In this document: one piece after another, positions 56,308 through 64,000 of the stretch
How the letters are laid out: every line of letters begins with the position of its first letter
Numbering within the stretch: position 1 is the stretch's first letter
Source: Chelativorans salis
GTDB taxonomy: Bacteria > Pseudomonadota > Alphaproteobacteria > Rhizobiales > Rhizobiaceae
Assembly (NCBI RefSeq): GCF_025336525.1
Contig: NZ_JAOCZP010000004.1
Span: 434,001 to 498,000 of the forward strand
Length of the DNA: 64,000 nucleotides
Direction: 5' to 3'
Notes under the pieces: model-generated
What the model saw: the letters and a program-made list of their open reading frames with translations, nothing else
What the model was told of the DNA's origin: nothing
Databases searched by the model: none
Program-made: the position numbers and the translations under genes

Positions 56308-57495
56308 ATGTCACAAGAAAACGCGCTGCATGGCCGTTGGGCCGTTGCCACCTTTTTCTTCGTCAACGGCTTCATGGTCGGCAGTTGGGCGCCGCAGATC
56401 CCGTTGCTTGTGGCGCGCTTCTCACTGACTGAGACGGTGCTTGGCCTGCTTATCCTCATCTTCGGCCTCGGGGCGGTCGTGGCGATGCCGATGTGCGGCT
56501 GGCTCATCAGCCGCCATGGCTCGCGCGCTGTGACGCGGGTGTCCGGGGTCTTGTGTGCCTGCTCGCTCCTCGCCGTCGCCTTGGCACCCGGCATGCCGAC
56601 GCTGATTGCCGCGCTCGTGGCTTTCGGTGGTCTTCTGGGCGGCATGGATGTCTCCATGAATTCCAATGCGGTGGTCGTGGAGCGCCGGCTGCAGCGCGCC
56701 ATCATGTCTTCCTCGCACGGCTTCTGGAGCCTTGGCGGCTTCGTCGGTGCGGGTGTGGGCGGCGTGCTGGCCGAGCAATGGGGCCATCTGGCGCATGCAG
56801 GCGCCGTCACCGTCGTTGCGTTGGTGCTGGTGTTCGTCGCCATGCCGAAGCTCATCGTTGAACGCAAGCCGGCGGCGACGGGCAGCGGCGGGTTAAGCGG
56901 CTTCCCTCGCAGCCCGCTGATCTATCTTACCGGTATCGTCGCCCTCTTCTCTATGGCGCCCGAGGGGGCCGTGCTCGATTGGGCCGCCCTTTATCTGCGT
57001 CAGGAGATGGGTGCCGGCCTGGCAACCGCAAGCCTCGCCTTCACCGCCTTTTCCGGGGCTATGGCGCTGATGCGCTTCCTCGGCGACGGCGTGCGCAACC
57101 GGCTGGGCGCGGTAACGACGATGCGGGTGTCGGGAATCATCGCCGCCGTCGGCATGCTTGGCGCGGGGCTTGCGCCCTCGCCGGCGGCCGCCATTCTGGC
57201 CTTCGCACTGGCCGGCCTTGGGATTGCCAATATGGTGCCCATCGCGTTCTCGGCGGCCGGCAACCAGCCCGGCATCTCCTCGGCTGCAGGCATGAGTGTG
57301 GCCACGACGATCGGCTATTCCGGCATGCTTGCCGCGCCATCCGTCGTGGGCTTTGTGGCCGAGCGGACGGGCTTCACGCCGATCTTCATCGGCTTCGCCG
57401 TGCTTCTGGGGGTGGTGCTTTTGATGTCGAACCTGGTGCGGCCGGCGGACGATATTGCGGAGCAGCCGGCGCCTTCGGCCAGCGCTTCGGGATGA
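56308..57495 (+). CDS. MFS transporter, YbjJ-like
   Basis: A 395-residue, 12-TM major facilitator. Its opening ATFFFVNGFMVGSWAPQIPLLVARFSLTETVLGLLILIFGLGAVVAMPMCGWLISRHGSR is typical of the YbjJ-like group, often annotated as sugar or fucose-type permeases. SMNSNAVVVERRLQRAIMSSSHGFWSLGGFVGAGVGG fits the TM4-5 region. The substrate is not known. The start is ATG 56308 (MSQENALHGRWAV). An operator-like palindrome lies upstream. Confidence 0.83.
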   Translation: MSQENALHGRWAVATFFFVNGFMVGSWAPQIPLLVARFSLTETVLGLLILIFGLGAVVAMPMCGWLISRHGSRAVTRVSGVLCACSLLAVALAPGMPTLIAALVAFGGLLGGMDVSMNSNAVVVERRLQRAIMSSSHGFWSLGGFVGAGVGGVLAEQWGHLAHAGAVTVVALVLVFVAMPKLIVERKPAATGSGGLSGFPRSPLIYLTGIVALFSMAPEGAVLDWAALYLRQEMGAGLATASLAFTAFSGAMALMRFLGDGVRNRLGAVTTMRVSGIIAAVGMLGAGLAPSPAAAILAFALAGLGIANMVPIAFSAAGNQPGISSAAGMSVATTIGYSGMLAAPSVVGFVAERTGFTPIFIGFAVLLGVVLLMSNLVRPADDIAEQPAPSASASG

Positions 57496-57508
57496 TCATG
57501 CCCCTCGA

Positions 57509-57543
57509 GTGAGCCTGGACCACCGTCGTCGCTCCAGGCTCAC
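57509..57543. terminator. Hairpin between the MFS gene and the DUF3309 gene
   Basis: GTGAGCCTGGA (57509-57519) and TCCAGGCTCAC (57533-57543) are perfect 11-bp arms with a 13-nt loop, between convergent genes. Confidence 0.6.
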
Positions 57544-57583
57544 GGCTCAGGATGGAATTACAACCCCTCGCTCACGCGAGTGC

Positions 57584-57742
57584 TCATATCCTGCCCATCA
57601 GGGCCAGAATCAGAACCACGAGGAGGATAACGCCGATGATGCCGGAGGGGCCGTAGCCCCAACCGCTCGAATACGGCCACGCCGGTATCGCGCCGAGCAG
57701 GACAAGTATCAATATGATGATGAGAATTGTGCCGAGTGACAT
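57584..57742 (-). CDS. DUF3309 small membrane protein
   Basis: A 52-residue protein, MSLGTILIIILILVLLGAIP followed by AWPYSSGWGYGPSGIIGVILLVVLILALMGRI: two hydrophobic helices flanking a Trp/Tyr/Gly loop, the DUF3309 pattern. Function is unknown; members are often stress-induced. It stands alone between two convergent or unrelated genes. Confidence 0.83.
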   Translation of the reverse strand: MSLGTILIIILILVLLGAIPAWPYSSGWGYGPSGIIGVILLVVLILALMGRI

Positions 57743-57825
57743 CGCATTGTTCCTGACTTTAGTGGCATAACGGCGGAACAACGCTTAGCCGGCACGGCAG
57801 GTTCCCCCGCCGTGCGGGGTCTGAT

Positions 57826-60800
57826 TTATTCGGCGGCTTTGGGGAAGGCCGTAATAGGCGCATCCTCTTCTGACTTCCCGGCGTCCGCATCCTTATCGCG
57901 GCGACGGAAGAGGCGGGCAAGCAGGCTACGGCGCTTTTCGCCCGCCGGCCGCGCTTCGCGGGTGAACACCATCAGCGCCGCCGGCGTGACGATCAGCGTC
58001 AGCACCGTGGCAAAGCTCAGGCCGTAGACGATGGCCCCCGATAGCGAAATCCACCATTGCGTCGATGGAGCGCCGAAGGTGACCTCGCGGTCAGCCAGCT
58101 CCAGCCCGAGACCGAAGGCGATCGGCAGCACACCGAGTACGGCCGAGATCGCCGTCAGCAGCACCGGGCGCGCGCGCTCGCGGCAGGTCTGGATGATGGC
58201 ATCATACCTCTTCATGCCCTCATCGCGCAGCCTGTCATAGGTGTCGATGAGGACGATGTTGTTGTTCACCACCACGCCGGCCAATGCGATCACGCCGATG
58301 CCGGACATGACGATGCCGAAAGGCTGGCCCGTGATCAGCAGGCCGAGGAAGACGCCGATCGTCGCCATCACCACGGTCATCAGTACCAGAAAGACGCTGG
58401 TGAACTTGTTGAACTGGGCAAGCAGCACCACGAAGATGAGGAAGATCGCCGCACCGAACGCCTTCGACAGAAAGGCTGCGGCCTCGTCGCTCTCTTCACT
58501 GGAGCCGGCGAGCTTCCAGCGGGTGGCGCCCAGATCCATATCGTCGAGCGCCGAGATCACCTGCTGCTGAACCGCCGCTTCCTGAAAGCCGCTGGCGATG
58601 TTGGCGGTCACAGTAATGGTGCGCTGGGCGTCGATGCGGTTCAGGATGCCGCTGCTCAGCTCCGGCTGGCGGGTAACGAAGTTGGAGATCGGCACCGGTC
58701 CCTGCGCGGTCTGGATCCGAAGCTGGTCCAATGTCGACAGCGTGCGCCGATCCTCCGGCAGACGCAGGCGGATATCCACCGCATCGTCGACGCCGGCGGG
58801 TCGATACTCCGACAGCTTCAGACCGTTGGTCACGAGCTGCACAACGTTGCCGACCGCGGAGGGGCTGACGCCGTACTGGGCGGCCTTGGCCCGGTCGACC
58901 TGAACGGCCCAATCGACGCCCGGCGGGGGAACACCGTTGGCGATGTCTATGACGCCGTCGATCCCCCTCAGCATTTCGGCGACGGCCGTTGCCTGATCGT
59001 TGAGACCCTCGGGATTCGCGGCGGAAAGCTGCACCTGGATGGGCTGGCCCGTGGGCGGGCCGGCATCGGGCACGCGCACCTCGATATCGACGCCGGGCAT
59101 GCTGGCCATCTCGGCGCGCAGGTCGTTCAGGATCTCGCCTGCCGGCTTGCGCTCGCGCCAGTCGATGAACTCGTACTGCAGGACGCCGATCACATCCTCG
59201 TCGATGTCCTCGCCGCCGCCACGCGTCTGGCCAACGCGGGTGTAGACGGATTCGATGCCCGGCCAGCCGACCAGCTTCTCCTCCGCCGGCCGCACTAGCC
59301 GGTCCATCTCCTCGAGCGAGAGGTTGCCGCGCGCATGCACGTACATCAGGCCGTATTCGGGCTCGACATCGGGGAAGAACTCGACGCCGGCGCCGTAGTT
59401 CGAATAGGCGACCTGCACGCCGACCAAGAGGCCAACCGTCAGGAGGAGCACGGTCTTGGGAAAACGCAGGGCCTGCCTCACGAAGCGGATGTACCAGCCG
59501 TCCGGCGGCGGCTCTTCATGCACGTGCGCCTTGGCGACGAGCGCGCCCAATGTGGGCGTGAAGATGAGCGCGTAGATCATCGACGCGGCCAGCGTGACGA
59601 TCAGCGTGATCGGCAGATACTTCATGAACTCGCCGACGATGCCCGGCCAGAAGAGCAGCGGCGAGAAGGCGGCGATGCGCGTCATGGTGGCGGCGATCAC
59701 CGGGCCGGCCATACGCTTGGCGGCGAGCTCGAAGGCCTGCGCCTTCGGCATCCCCTCCGTCATGCGCCGCTCGGCGAATTCGGTGACGATGATGGCGTCG
59801 TCCACCAGCATGCCGACGGCCAGGATGAGGCTGAACAGCACCACCATGTTGACCGTGTAGCCGCCCATGGAGAGCGCAAAGATGCCCATTAGGAAGGACG
59901 CCGGCACGGCCAGGCCGATGAGCACCGAGGCGCGGCCCGACAGCGTGTAGAGGACGATGATGAAAACCAGGATGATAGCGATCAGCACATGGTTCTGCAG
60001 ATCGTCCAGCATGTCGCGGATGAAGACCGACTTGTCCTGACTGTAGGTGACCGTCACGCCCTCGGGCATGGTCTGGACGAATTCCTCCGACACCTGCTTC
60101 ACGGCATCGACGGTTTCGACCAGATTGGAGCCGACGCGCTTCTTCACCTCGATGGCGATGGCCTTCTGACCGTCGAGGCGTGTGATGGTCTCGGCGTCGG
60201 TGAAGGTGGAGCGGATGGTGGCGAGATCGCGGGCGCGCACCACCGCATCATTGGTCGCCACGATCGGCAGGTTGGCGATATCCTCGACATTCTCGATGAG
60301 CGAGGGCACCTTAACGGCGTAGCGGCCTTCCCCGCCTTCCAGTGCACCGGCGGCGACGAGGCTGTTCGAGGCGTTGACGGCGCTGATGAGCTGGTCGAGC
60401 TGCAGCCCATAGGAGGTTAGCTTGACGGGGTCGATAACGACTTCAGCCAGTTCGTCGCGTGCACCCTGCAGCGATCCTTCCAGAACCCCGGGAATCTCCT
60501 CGATGCGGTCGCGCAGGTTGCGCGCGGCGGTCGTCAGGGCACGTTCGGGGAGGTCGCCGGAAAGCGTGACGACGAGGACCGGGAACTCCGAGATATTGAC
60601 TTCGTTGACGGACGGCTCGTCGGCCCCCGACGGCAGGTCGCGCTCGGCGTCCGACACCTTGGCGCGCACATCCTCGATCGCGTTGGAGAAGTCGTAGCCG
60701 GCCTGGAACTCGACCAGCACGAAGCCGCCGCCCTCATAGGCGGCCGAGCGCATCTCCTTGACGCCCTCCAGGCCCTTGAGCGCGGTCTCCACCGGCCGCA

Positions 60801-60990
60801 GAAGCAGCCGCTCCGAATCCTCGGGCGAGATACCCTGATAGCTCAGGCTGACATAGATGACCGGGATCGGAACATCCGGCTCGGCCTCTTTGGGAATTTC
60901 CACATAGGCTATCGCGCCGGCGACCACGAAGAACAGCAATATGGACAGCGTGAGCCGTGCATTGCTTATGGCAAGTCGAACAATATCCAT
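57826..60990 (-). CDS. RND efflux pump permease (AcrB/HAE1-type)
   Basis: A 1054-residue inner-membrane proton-driven exporter with 12 TM helices and two large periplasmic loops. The TM4 proton-relay pair is in VGMLVDDAIIVTEFAERRM (Asp-Asp). AGVVVNNNIVLIDTYDRLRDEGM is the equivalent region in TM10. The N-terminus MDIVRLAISNARLTLSILLFFVVAGAIAYVEIPKEAEPDV is typical. It lies 24 bp after the adaptor gene. No outer-membrane factor gene is adjacent, so a TolC-like channel must come from elsewhere. Confidence 0.92.
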   Translation of the reverse strand: MDIVRLAISNARLTLSILLFFVVAGAIAYVEIPKEAEPDVPIPVIYVSLSYQGISPEDSERLLLRPVETALKGLEGVKEMRSAAYEGGGFVLVEFQAGYDFSNAIEDVRAKVSDAERDLPSGADEPSVNEVNISEFPVLVVTLSGDLPERALTTAARNLRDRIEEIPGVLEGSLQGARDELAEVVIDPVKLTSYGLQLDQLISAVNASNSLVAAGALEGGEGRYAVKVPSLIENVEDIANLPIVATNDAVVRARDLATIRSTFTDAETITRLDGQKAIAIEVKKRVGSNLVETVDAVKQVSEEFVQTMPEGVTVTYSQDKSVFIRDMLDDLQNHVLIAIILVFIIVLYTLSGRASVLIGLAVPASFLMGIFALSMGGYTVNMVVLFSLILAVGMLVDDAIIVTEFAERRMTEGMPKAQAFELAAKRMAGPVIAATMTRIAAFSPLLFWPGIVGEFMKYLPITLIVTLAASMIYALIFTPTLGALVAKAHVHEEPPPDGWYIRFVRQALRFPKTVLLLTVGLLVGVQVAYSNYGAGVEFFPDVEPEYGLMYVHARGNLSLEEMDRLVRPAEEKLVGWPGIESVYTRVGQTRGGGEDIDEDVIGVLQYEFIDWRERKPAGEILNDLRAEMASMPGVDIEVRVPDAGPPTGQPIQVQLSAANPEGLNDQATAVAEMLRGIDGVIDIANGVPPPGVDWAVQVDRAKAAQYGVSPSAVGNVVQLVTNGLKLSEYRPAGVDDAVDIRLRLPEDRRTLSTLDQLRIQTAQGPVPISNFVTRQPELSSGILNRIDAQRTITVTANIASGFQEAAVQQQVISALDDMDLGATRWKLAGSSEESDEAAAFLSKAFGAAIFLIFVVLLAQFNKFTSVFLVLMTVVMATIGVFLGLLITGQPFGIVMSGIGVIALAGVVVNNNIVLIDTYDRLRDEGMKRYDAIIQTCRERARPVLLTAISAVLGVLPIAFGLGLELADREVTFGAPSTQWWISLSGAIVYGLSFATVLTLIVTPAALMVFTREARPAGEKRRSLLARLFRRRDKDADAGKSEEDAPITAFPKAAE

Positions 60991-61014
60991 TAATCGGTGT
61001 CCCCGTCGCGCGCG

Positions 61015-62163
61015 CTACTGCTGCATCGCCTTCTGCATGGCAGGGCTGCCGGCAAGGTTGCCAAGCGTGCTTCCATCGACCGTCTCAATGTTCACCGTCT
61101 CTCCGTCTGCCACCAGGTCCTGACCCGCGACGATGATACGGGCATCCGAAGGAATGCCGGCCAGGTAGAGGGCCTGCGGCGTGTCGTCGACGATGTCGAT
61201 GGGATAGAAATCCACCTTTCCCGAAGGATCCACCGCGCGCACACCCAATTCGCCCTTCGCGTTCAGGGTTACGACCGAGCGCGGCAGGGCCACGGTCTCC
61301 ACCTTTTGCGCCAGGACGTTGATCTCCGCCGTCATGCCGGCGGGAATGCGGCCGTCCGGATTGTTGATCGCCACTTCGATGCGATAGGTGCGAGTCTGAG
61401 GCGAGGCGGCACGGCGCATATGCCGTATCGTGCCGTGCAGCGTCTCGCCGTTGACAAGGCGAACCTCCGCTTCGTCGCCGCGCTGGATATTGCCGAGATC
61501 GTGCTCGCTGACCTCGCCGACGGCGAGTATGGGGTCGAGCTTCAGCAGCGTGACCACCTCGGCGCCCTGCATCAGAGAGCTACCCTCCTCCGTATGCACC
61601 TGGTCTATGATGCCCGAAAAGGGAGCGCGCACGGTCACGCGGTCGAGTTCGGCTTCGGCCGTTTCCAGCGCTGAACGGGCATTGGCAACGGCTGAGCTGG
61701 CTTCGTCGAGCTTCAAGGCGGCAATGTTGCCGCTTTGGGCCAGCCGTTCGGCGGCAGCGGCCTCGGCTTCGCGCTGGGCCAGCGTTTGACGCGCGGATTC
61801 CACGGCCGCTCTCTTACCCTCCGTTTCAAGCCGCAGCACAAGATCGCCTTCCTTGACGACGTCGCCCTCGGAGAAGGGAAGCTCTTCGACAATGCCGGCC
61901 GAGCGCGCGGCCAGGACGGTCTGCTTGTCCGCCTCTGTCTGCCCGGAGACACGGATGGTACGTGCATGCTCCACCCGCGACGGCACTACCACCTGGACTG
62001 TCCTGAGAACGGAGGGGCGTTCCTGCTCGGCTTCGGCGGTTCTGGTGGCCTCGGCTTCCTGGCTCGCACTGCCCACCGAGGAAAATTTTCCTGTTGCAAT
62101 CCAGGCCGCGGTTGCGACGAGAACGATGATAGCCGCAACCTTATGGAACTTAATCTTAGGCAT
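61015..62163 (-). CDS. RND efflux periplasmic adaptor subunit
   Basis: A 382-residue membrane-fusion protein. An N-terminal anchor (VAAIIVLVATAAWIATG) is followed by the barrel-sandwich halves (ARSAGIVEELPFSEGDVVKEGDLVLRLE and VRAPFSGIIDQVHTEEGSSL) flanking an alpha-helical hairpin. A beta-barrel then follows. It links the permease to an outer-membrane channel. The start at ATG 62163 drops an unlikely 41-residue extension. It is first in the adaptor-permease operon and divergent from the tetR gene. Confidence 0.9.
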   Translation of the reverse strand: MPKIKFHKVAAIIVLVATAAWIATGKFSSVGSASQEAEATRTAEAEQERPSVLRTVQVVVPSRVEHARTIRVSGQTEADKQTVLAARSAGIVEELPFSEGDVVKEGDLVLRLETEGKRAAVESARQTLAQREAEAAAAERLAQSGNIAALKLDEASSAVANARSALETAEAELDRVTVRAPFSGIIDQVHTEEGSSLMQGAEVVTLLKLDPILAVGEVSEHDLGNIQRGDEAEVRLVNGETLHGTIRHMRRAASPQTRTYRIEVAINNPDGRIPAGMTAEINVLAQKVETVALPRSVVTLNAKGELGVRAVDPSGKVDFYPIDIVDDTPQALYLAGIPSDARIIVAGQDLVADGETVNIETVDGSTLGNLAGSPAMQKAMQQ

Positions 62164-62315
62164 GACAATTTCCAGTCTGCTGGACCCCTGCCGAACGCAA
62201 CAAATTTGTCCCCATATGGGGACTGCGGGCGGACGGTTCAATTTTGACCGCAGGGCCTGGGTTATTCCCTTACAGCGGTCTTGCACTGCAAAAAAGCCGC
62301 ATGACCCACCACTCC

Positions 62316-62331
62316 TGACAACAGGTTGTCA
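62316..62331. promoter_or_regulatory. Palindrome near the RND operon promoter
   Basis: TGACAAC-AG-GTTGTCA, perfect 7-bp arms, in the tetR/adaptor intergenic region. It shares the TGACAA/TTGTCA half-sites with the 62401-62425 operator, but they are 4 bp apart here against 11 bp there. Confidence 0.5.
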
Positions 62332-62400
62332 CCATGGTTGGGTCGTGCTTTCCCGAGAATGCCTCGCTAATACAAAGGTGGCATTTCGAGCAGCGACACA

Positions 62401-62425
62401 TTGACAAATTGCGTAATTTTGTCAA
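62401..62425. promoter_or_regulatory. TetR-type operator overlapping divergent -35 elements
   Basis: TTGACAAA and TTTGTCAA are perfect 8-bp arms separated by 9 bp. Each arm holds a TTGACA hexamer on one strand, so a bound repressor could block promoters in both directions. It lies 15 bases before the tetR start codon. Confidence 0.7.
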
Positions 62426-62439
62426 CAACCAATTGCACG

Positions 62440-63057
62440 ATGGTAGTGAGCACGCCAAAAACAATAGAAAACAGCAAGGCGGACGATCCGAGACGGGCGC
62501 GGATTCTCGAAGCTGCAATGCAGGTTTTCCTCGCCTACGGTTTCTCGCGCACGACGATGGACGACATTGCGCGCGCCGTGGAGATTTCGCGGCCGGCGCT
62601 TTACCTGCTTTTCCGCAACAAGGCTGACATCTTCCGCGCCGTCGCCGAGGCGATGCTCGAGCGCTCGCGCGCGGGTGCCTGCGAGCTGCTGTTCGAGGAG
62701 GGGCCGCTCGAAGCGCGGCTGATGGCGGCGCTCGACCGGGCGCTTTTCCAGCTGTTCCGCATAATCGAGGATTCACCGCACGGCGACGAGCTCGTGGACG
62801 TGAACCACAACATCGCCTCGGACGTGGTCGCCAGCTGGCGGCAGGGCATGGTCGCCTGTTTCGCCAGGGCGATCGGCGAAGAGGCGCAGCGGCGCGGCGT
62901 GCGGCTGGAAGAGCGCGGGCTCTCCGCGGAATCGCTCGCGGAGATGCTTTTCGATGTTCTGGAGGGGCTGAAGGCCCGCGGCCTGTGCAGAACCCATGGC
63001 GAAGAGGCGGCGCGTCGGTTCGTCACGCTGATCGAGATGGCGCTAAAGGAAAAGTAG
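62440..63057 (+). CDS. TetR family repressor of the RND pump
   Basis: A 205-residue regulator. The HTH is RARILEAAMQVFLAYGFSRTTMDDIARAVEISRPALYLLFRNKADIFRAVAEAML, the TetR signature, followed by a helical ligand domain (LVDVNHNIASDVVASWRQGMVACF). The start at ATG 62440 is used because the TTG at 62401 falls in the operator. It is divergent from the adaptor-permease operon, the standard layout for a local efflux repressor. The bdhA gene converges, 7 bp from its stop. Confidence 0.88.
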   Translation: MVVSTPKTIENSKADDPRRARILEAAMQVFLAYGFSRTTMDDIARAVEISRPALYLLFRNKADIFRAVAEAMLERSRAGACELLFEEGPLEARLMAALDRALFQLFRIIEDSPHGDELVDVNHNIASDVVASWRQGMVACFARAIGEEAQRRGVRLEERGLSAESLAEMLFDVLEGLKARGLCRTHGEEAARRFVTLIEMALKEK

Positions 63058-63064
63058 CCGCGCG

Positions 63065-63847
63065 TTAGCGCGCGGTCCAGCCGCCGTCGACCGAAAGCGT
63101 GGTGCCGGTGATCAGCGCGGCGTTGTCGGAGCACAGGAAAACGGTGGCGGCGCCGATCTGCTCTACCGTGGCGAATTCGCGGATCGGCTGCCGCGCCAGC
63201 ATCACCTCGCGCACCACCGTCTCACGGTCCATATTATGCGCCGCCATCTGGTCGGGGATTTGCGCCTCCACCAGCGGGGTGAGCACGTAGCCTGGGCAGA
63301 TGGCGTTGCAAGTCACGTGATCGTCCGCCAGTTCCAGCGCCACCGTCTTCGTCAGCCCGACCACGCCGTGCTTGGCGGCGATATAGGCCGATTTGAAGGG
63401 CGAGGCGCGCAGGCCGTGGGCGGATGAGATGTTGACGATGCGGCCCTTGCCCTGGCGCTTCATGTGCGGCACAGCGGCGGCGATGGTGTGGAAGGCGGAG
63501 GACAGGTTGATGGCGATGATGGCGTTCCATTTTTCCGTCGGGAACGTCTCCACCGCCTCCACATGCTGGATGCCGGCATTGTTGACCAAGATATCGACGG
63601 CACCGAAGCGCTCCGCCGTTTCCTCAACCAGACGGCGGCACTCTTCCCCCTTCGACATGTCAGCCTGGATATAGGCCGCCGTCACGTGGAACTCGCGGGC
63701 GATGCCGTCGGCAAGTGCATGGTCTTCCTTGCTGTCGGTGAAGGAATTGACGACCACGTTGCAGCCGTCGGCGGCCAGCGCGCGTGCTATGCCCAGCCCG
63801 ATGCCCGAGGTCGAGCCGGTAACGATGGCGGTTCTTGCCTTGCTCAC
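63065..63847 (-). CDS. bdhA: D-3-Hydroxybutyrate dehydrogenase
   Basis: A 260-residue short-chain dehydrogenase that oxidises 3-hydroxybutyrate to acetoacetate with NAD, used in polyhydroxybutyrate turnover. The cofactor loop is TGSTSGIGLGIA, with NNAGIQHVEAVE, the catalytic Ser at 142, and YIAAK (Y155, K159). PGYVLTPLVEAQIPDQM and SVDGGWTAR complete the family pattern. The start is GTG 63847, with a perfect AAGGAGG eight bases upstream. Confidence 0.92.
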   Translation of the reverse strand: MSKARTAIVTGSTSGIGLGIARALAADGCNVVVNSFTDSKEDHALADGIAREFHVTAAYIQADMSKGEECRRLVEETAERFGAVDILVNNAGIQHVEAVETFPTEKWNAIIAINLSSAFHTIAAAVPHMKRQGKGRIVNISSAHGLRASPFKSAYIAAKHGVVGLTKTVALELADDHVTCNAICPGYVLTPLVEAQIPDQMAAHNMDRETVVREVMLARQPIREFATVEQIGAATVFLCSDNAALITGTTLSVDGGWTAR

Positions 63848-63977
63848 GTGAGATGCCTCCTTGCCTGACGGTGAGGACCATATTGCAATGCGTCATCGCT
63901 TGCCAAGCGGTCGGGGGCTTCCACCAGTGATCATGGATGGATGTGGTGAACTGAAGTGTTGGGCAAGGGTGCCGGAG

Positions 63978-64000
63978 GTGAATAGTGAACAGTGAATAGT
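63978..64000. repeat. Tandem 7-base repeat at the window edge
   Basis: GTGAATA-GTGAACA-GTGAATA-GT: three copies of GTGAAYA in tandem, cut by the end of the window. It may continue beyond it. Confidence 0.6.

Noticed and set aside
62401-62439. TTG start giving a 13-residue extension of the TetR protein
   Set aside because: This TTG is the first base of the operator arm and a -35 hexamer, so it is unlikely to be translated.

Overview
The window is chromosomal DNA from a high-GC alphaproteobacterium of the order Hyphomicrobiales (Rhizobiales), most like the Phyllobacteriaceae (Mesorhizobium, Nitratireductor, Chelativorans, Aquamicrobium). Support: acnA divergent from ccmABCDG, GapR (DUF2312) and TrcR (DUF1013) cell-cycle proteins, paired DUF465 genes beside purEK, DUF1192/quinone oxidoreductase/DUF1013 order, and a liv operon carrying a DUF6867 gene. 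The genus is inference. No insertion sequence, prophage, CRISPR array, integrase or rRNA operon was seen. Most of the window is housekeeping and catabolic, with genes packed closely.

Layout. 1-0.9 kb: end of atpC, then periplasmic sodC. 1-6.9 kb: acnA (minus) and the cytochrome c maturation operon ccmABCDG. 6.9-13.5 kb: DUF2332, typA, a small lipoprotein with an AT-rich leader, an MBL-fold hydrolase and an M3 peptidase. 13.6-17.3 kb: marR-MFS, carbonic anhydrase, pdxY. 17.3-21.4 kb: lemA with two TPM-domain genes, a GNAT gene, ppa and a frameshifted secreted-protein gene. 21.4-26.8 kb: DUF167, yggT, tRNA-Ala(CGC), gapR, DUF1244, an N-formylglutamate amidohydrolase, DUF1036-pyk, a TPR protein and rpmJ. 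26.8-32.1 kb: purEK, two divergent DUF465 genes, MFS, DUF1192, quinone oxidoreductase. 32.1-37 kb: a secreted phytase-like esterase, trcR, a secreted nuclease, and a PPi-type phosphofructokinase. 37-41.4 kb: two LysR genes and mmsA. 41.4-45.3 kb: a GntR-controlled hydroxyproline catabolic operon. 45.6-51.5 kb: livHMGF-DUF6867-livJ. 51.5-57.7 kb: a glycosyltransferase-like gene with an AT-rich leader, pyc, MFS, DUF3309. 57.8-64 kb: an RND efflux operon with a divergent TetR regulator, then 3-hydroxybutyrate dehydrogenase.

How the genes work together. Central carbon enzymes (PPi-PFK, pyruvate kinase, pyruvate carboxylase, aconitase) are spread through the window. The hydroxyproline operon makes 2-oxoglutarate semialdehyde, but the dehydrogenase that completes the route is not here. 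Several regulatory sites can be read directly. Two PhoB-type boxes lie upstream of the phytase-like gene and a DUF465 gene. An overlapping divergent promoter/operator region serves the GntR gene and the hydroxyproline operon. A TetR-type operator lies beside the RND pump. A LacI-like operator precedes an MFS gene. A 22-bp palindrome abuts the start codon of the secreted nuclease.

I did not find a clearly new multi-gene system. The most interesting signals are the Pho boxes, the GntR operator layout, the histone-H1-like tail on LivG, the nuclease palindrome, and small uncharacterised genes with atypical AT-rich leaders.
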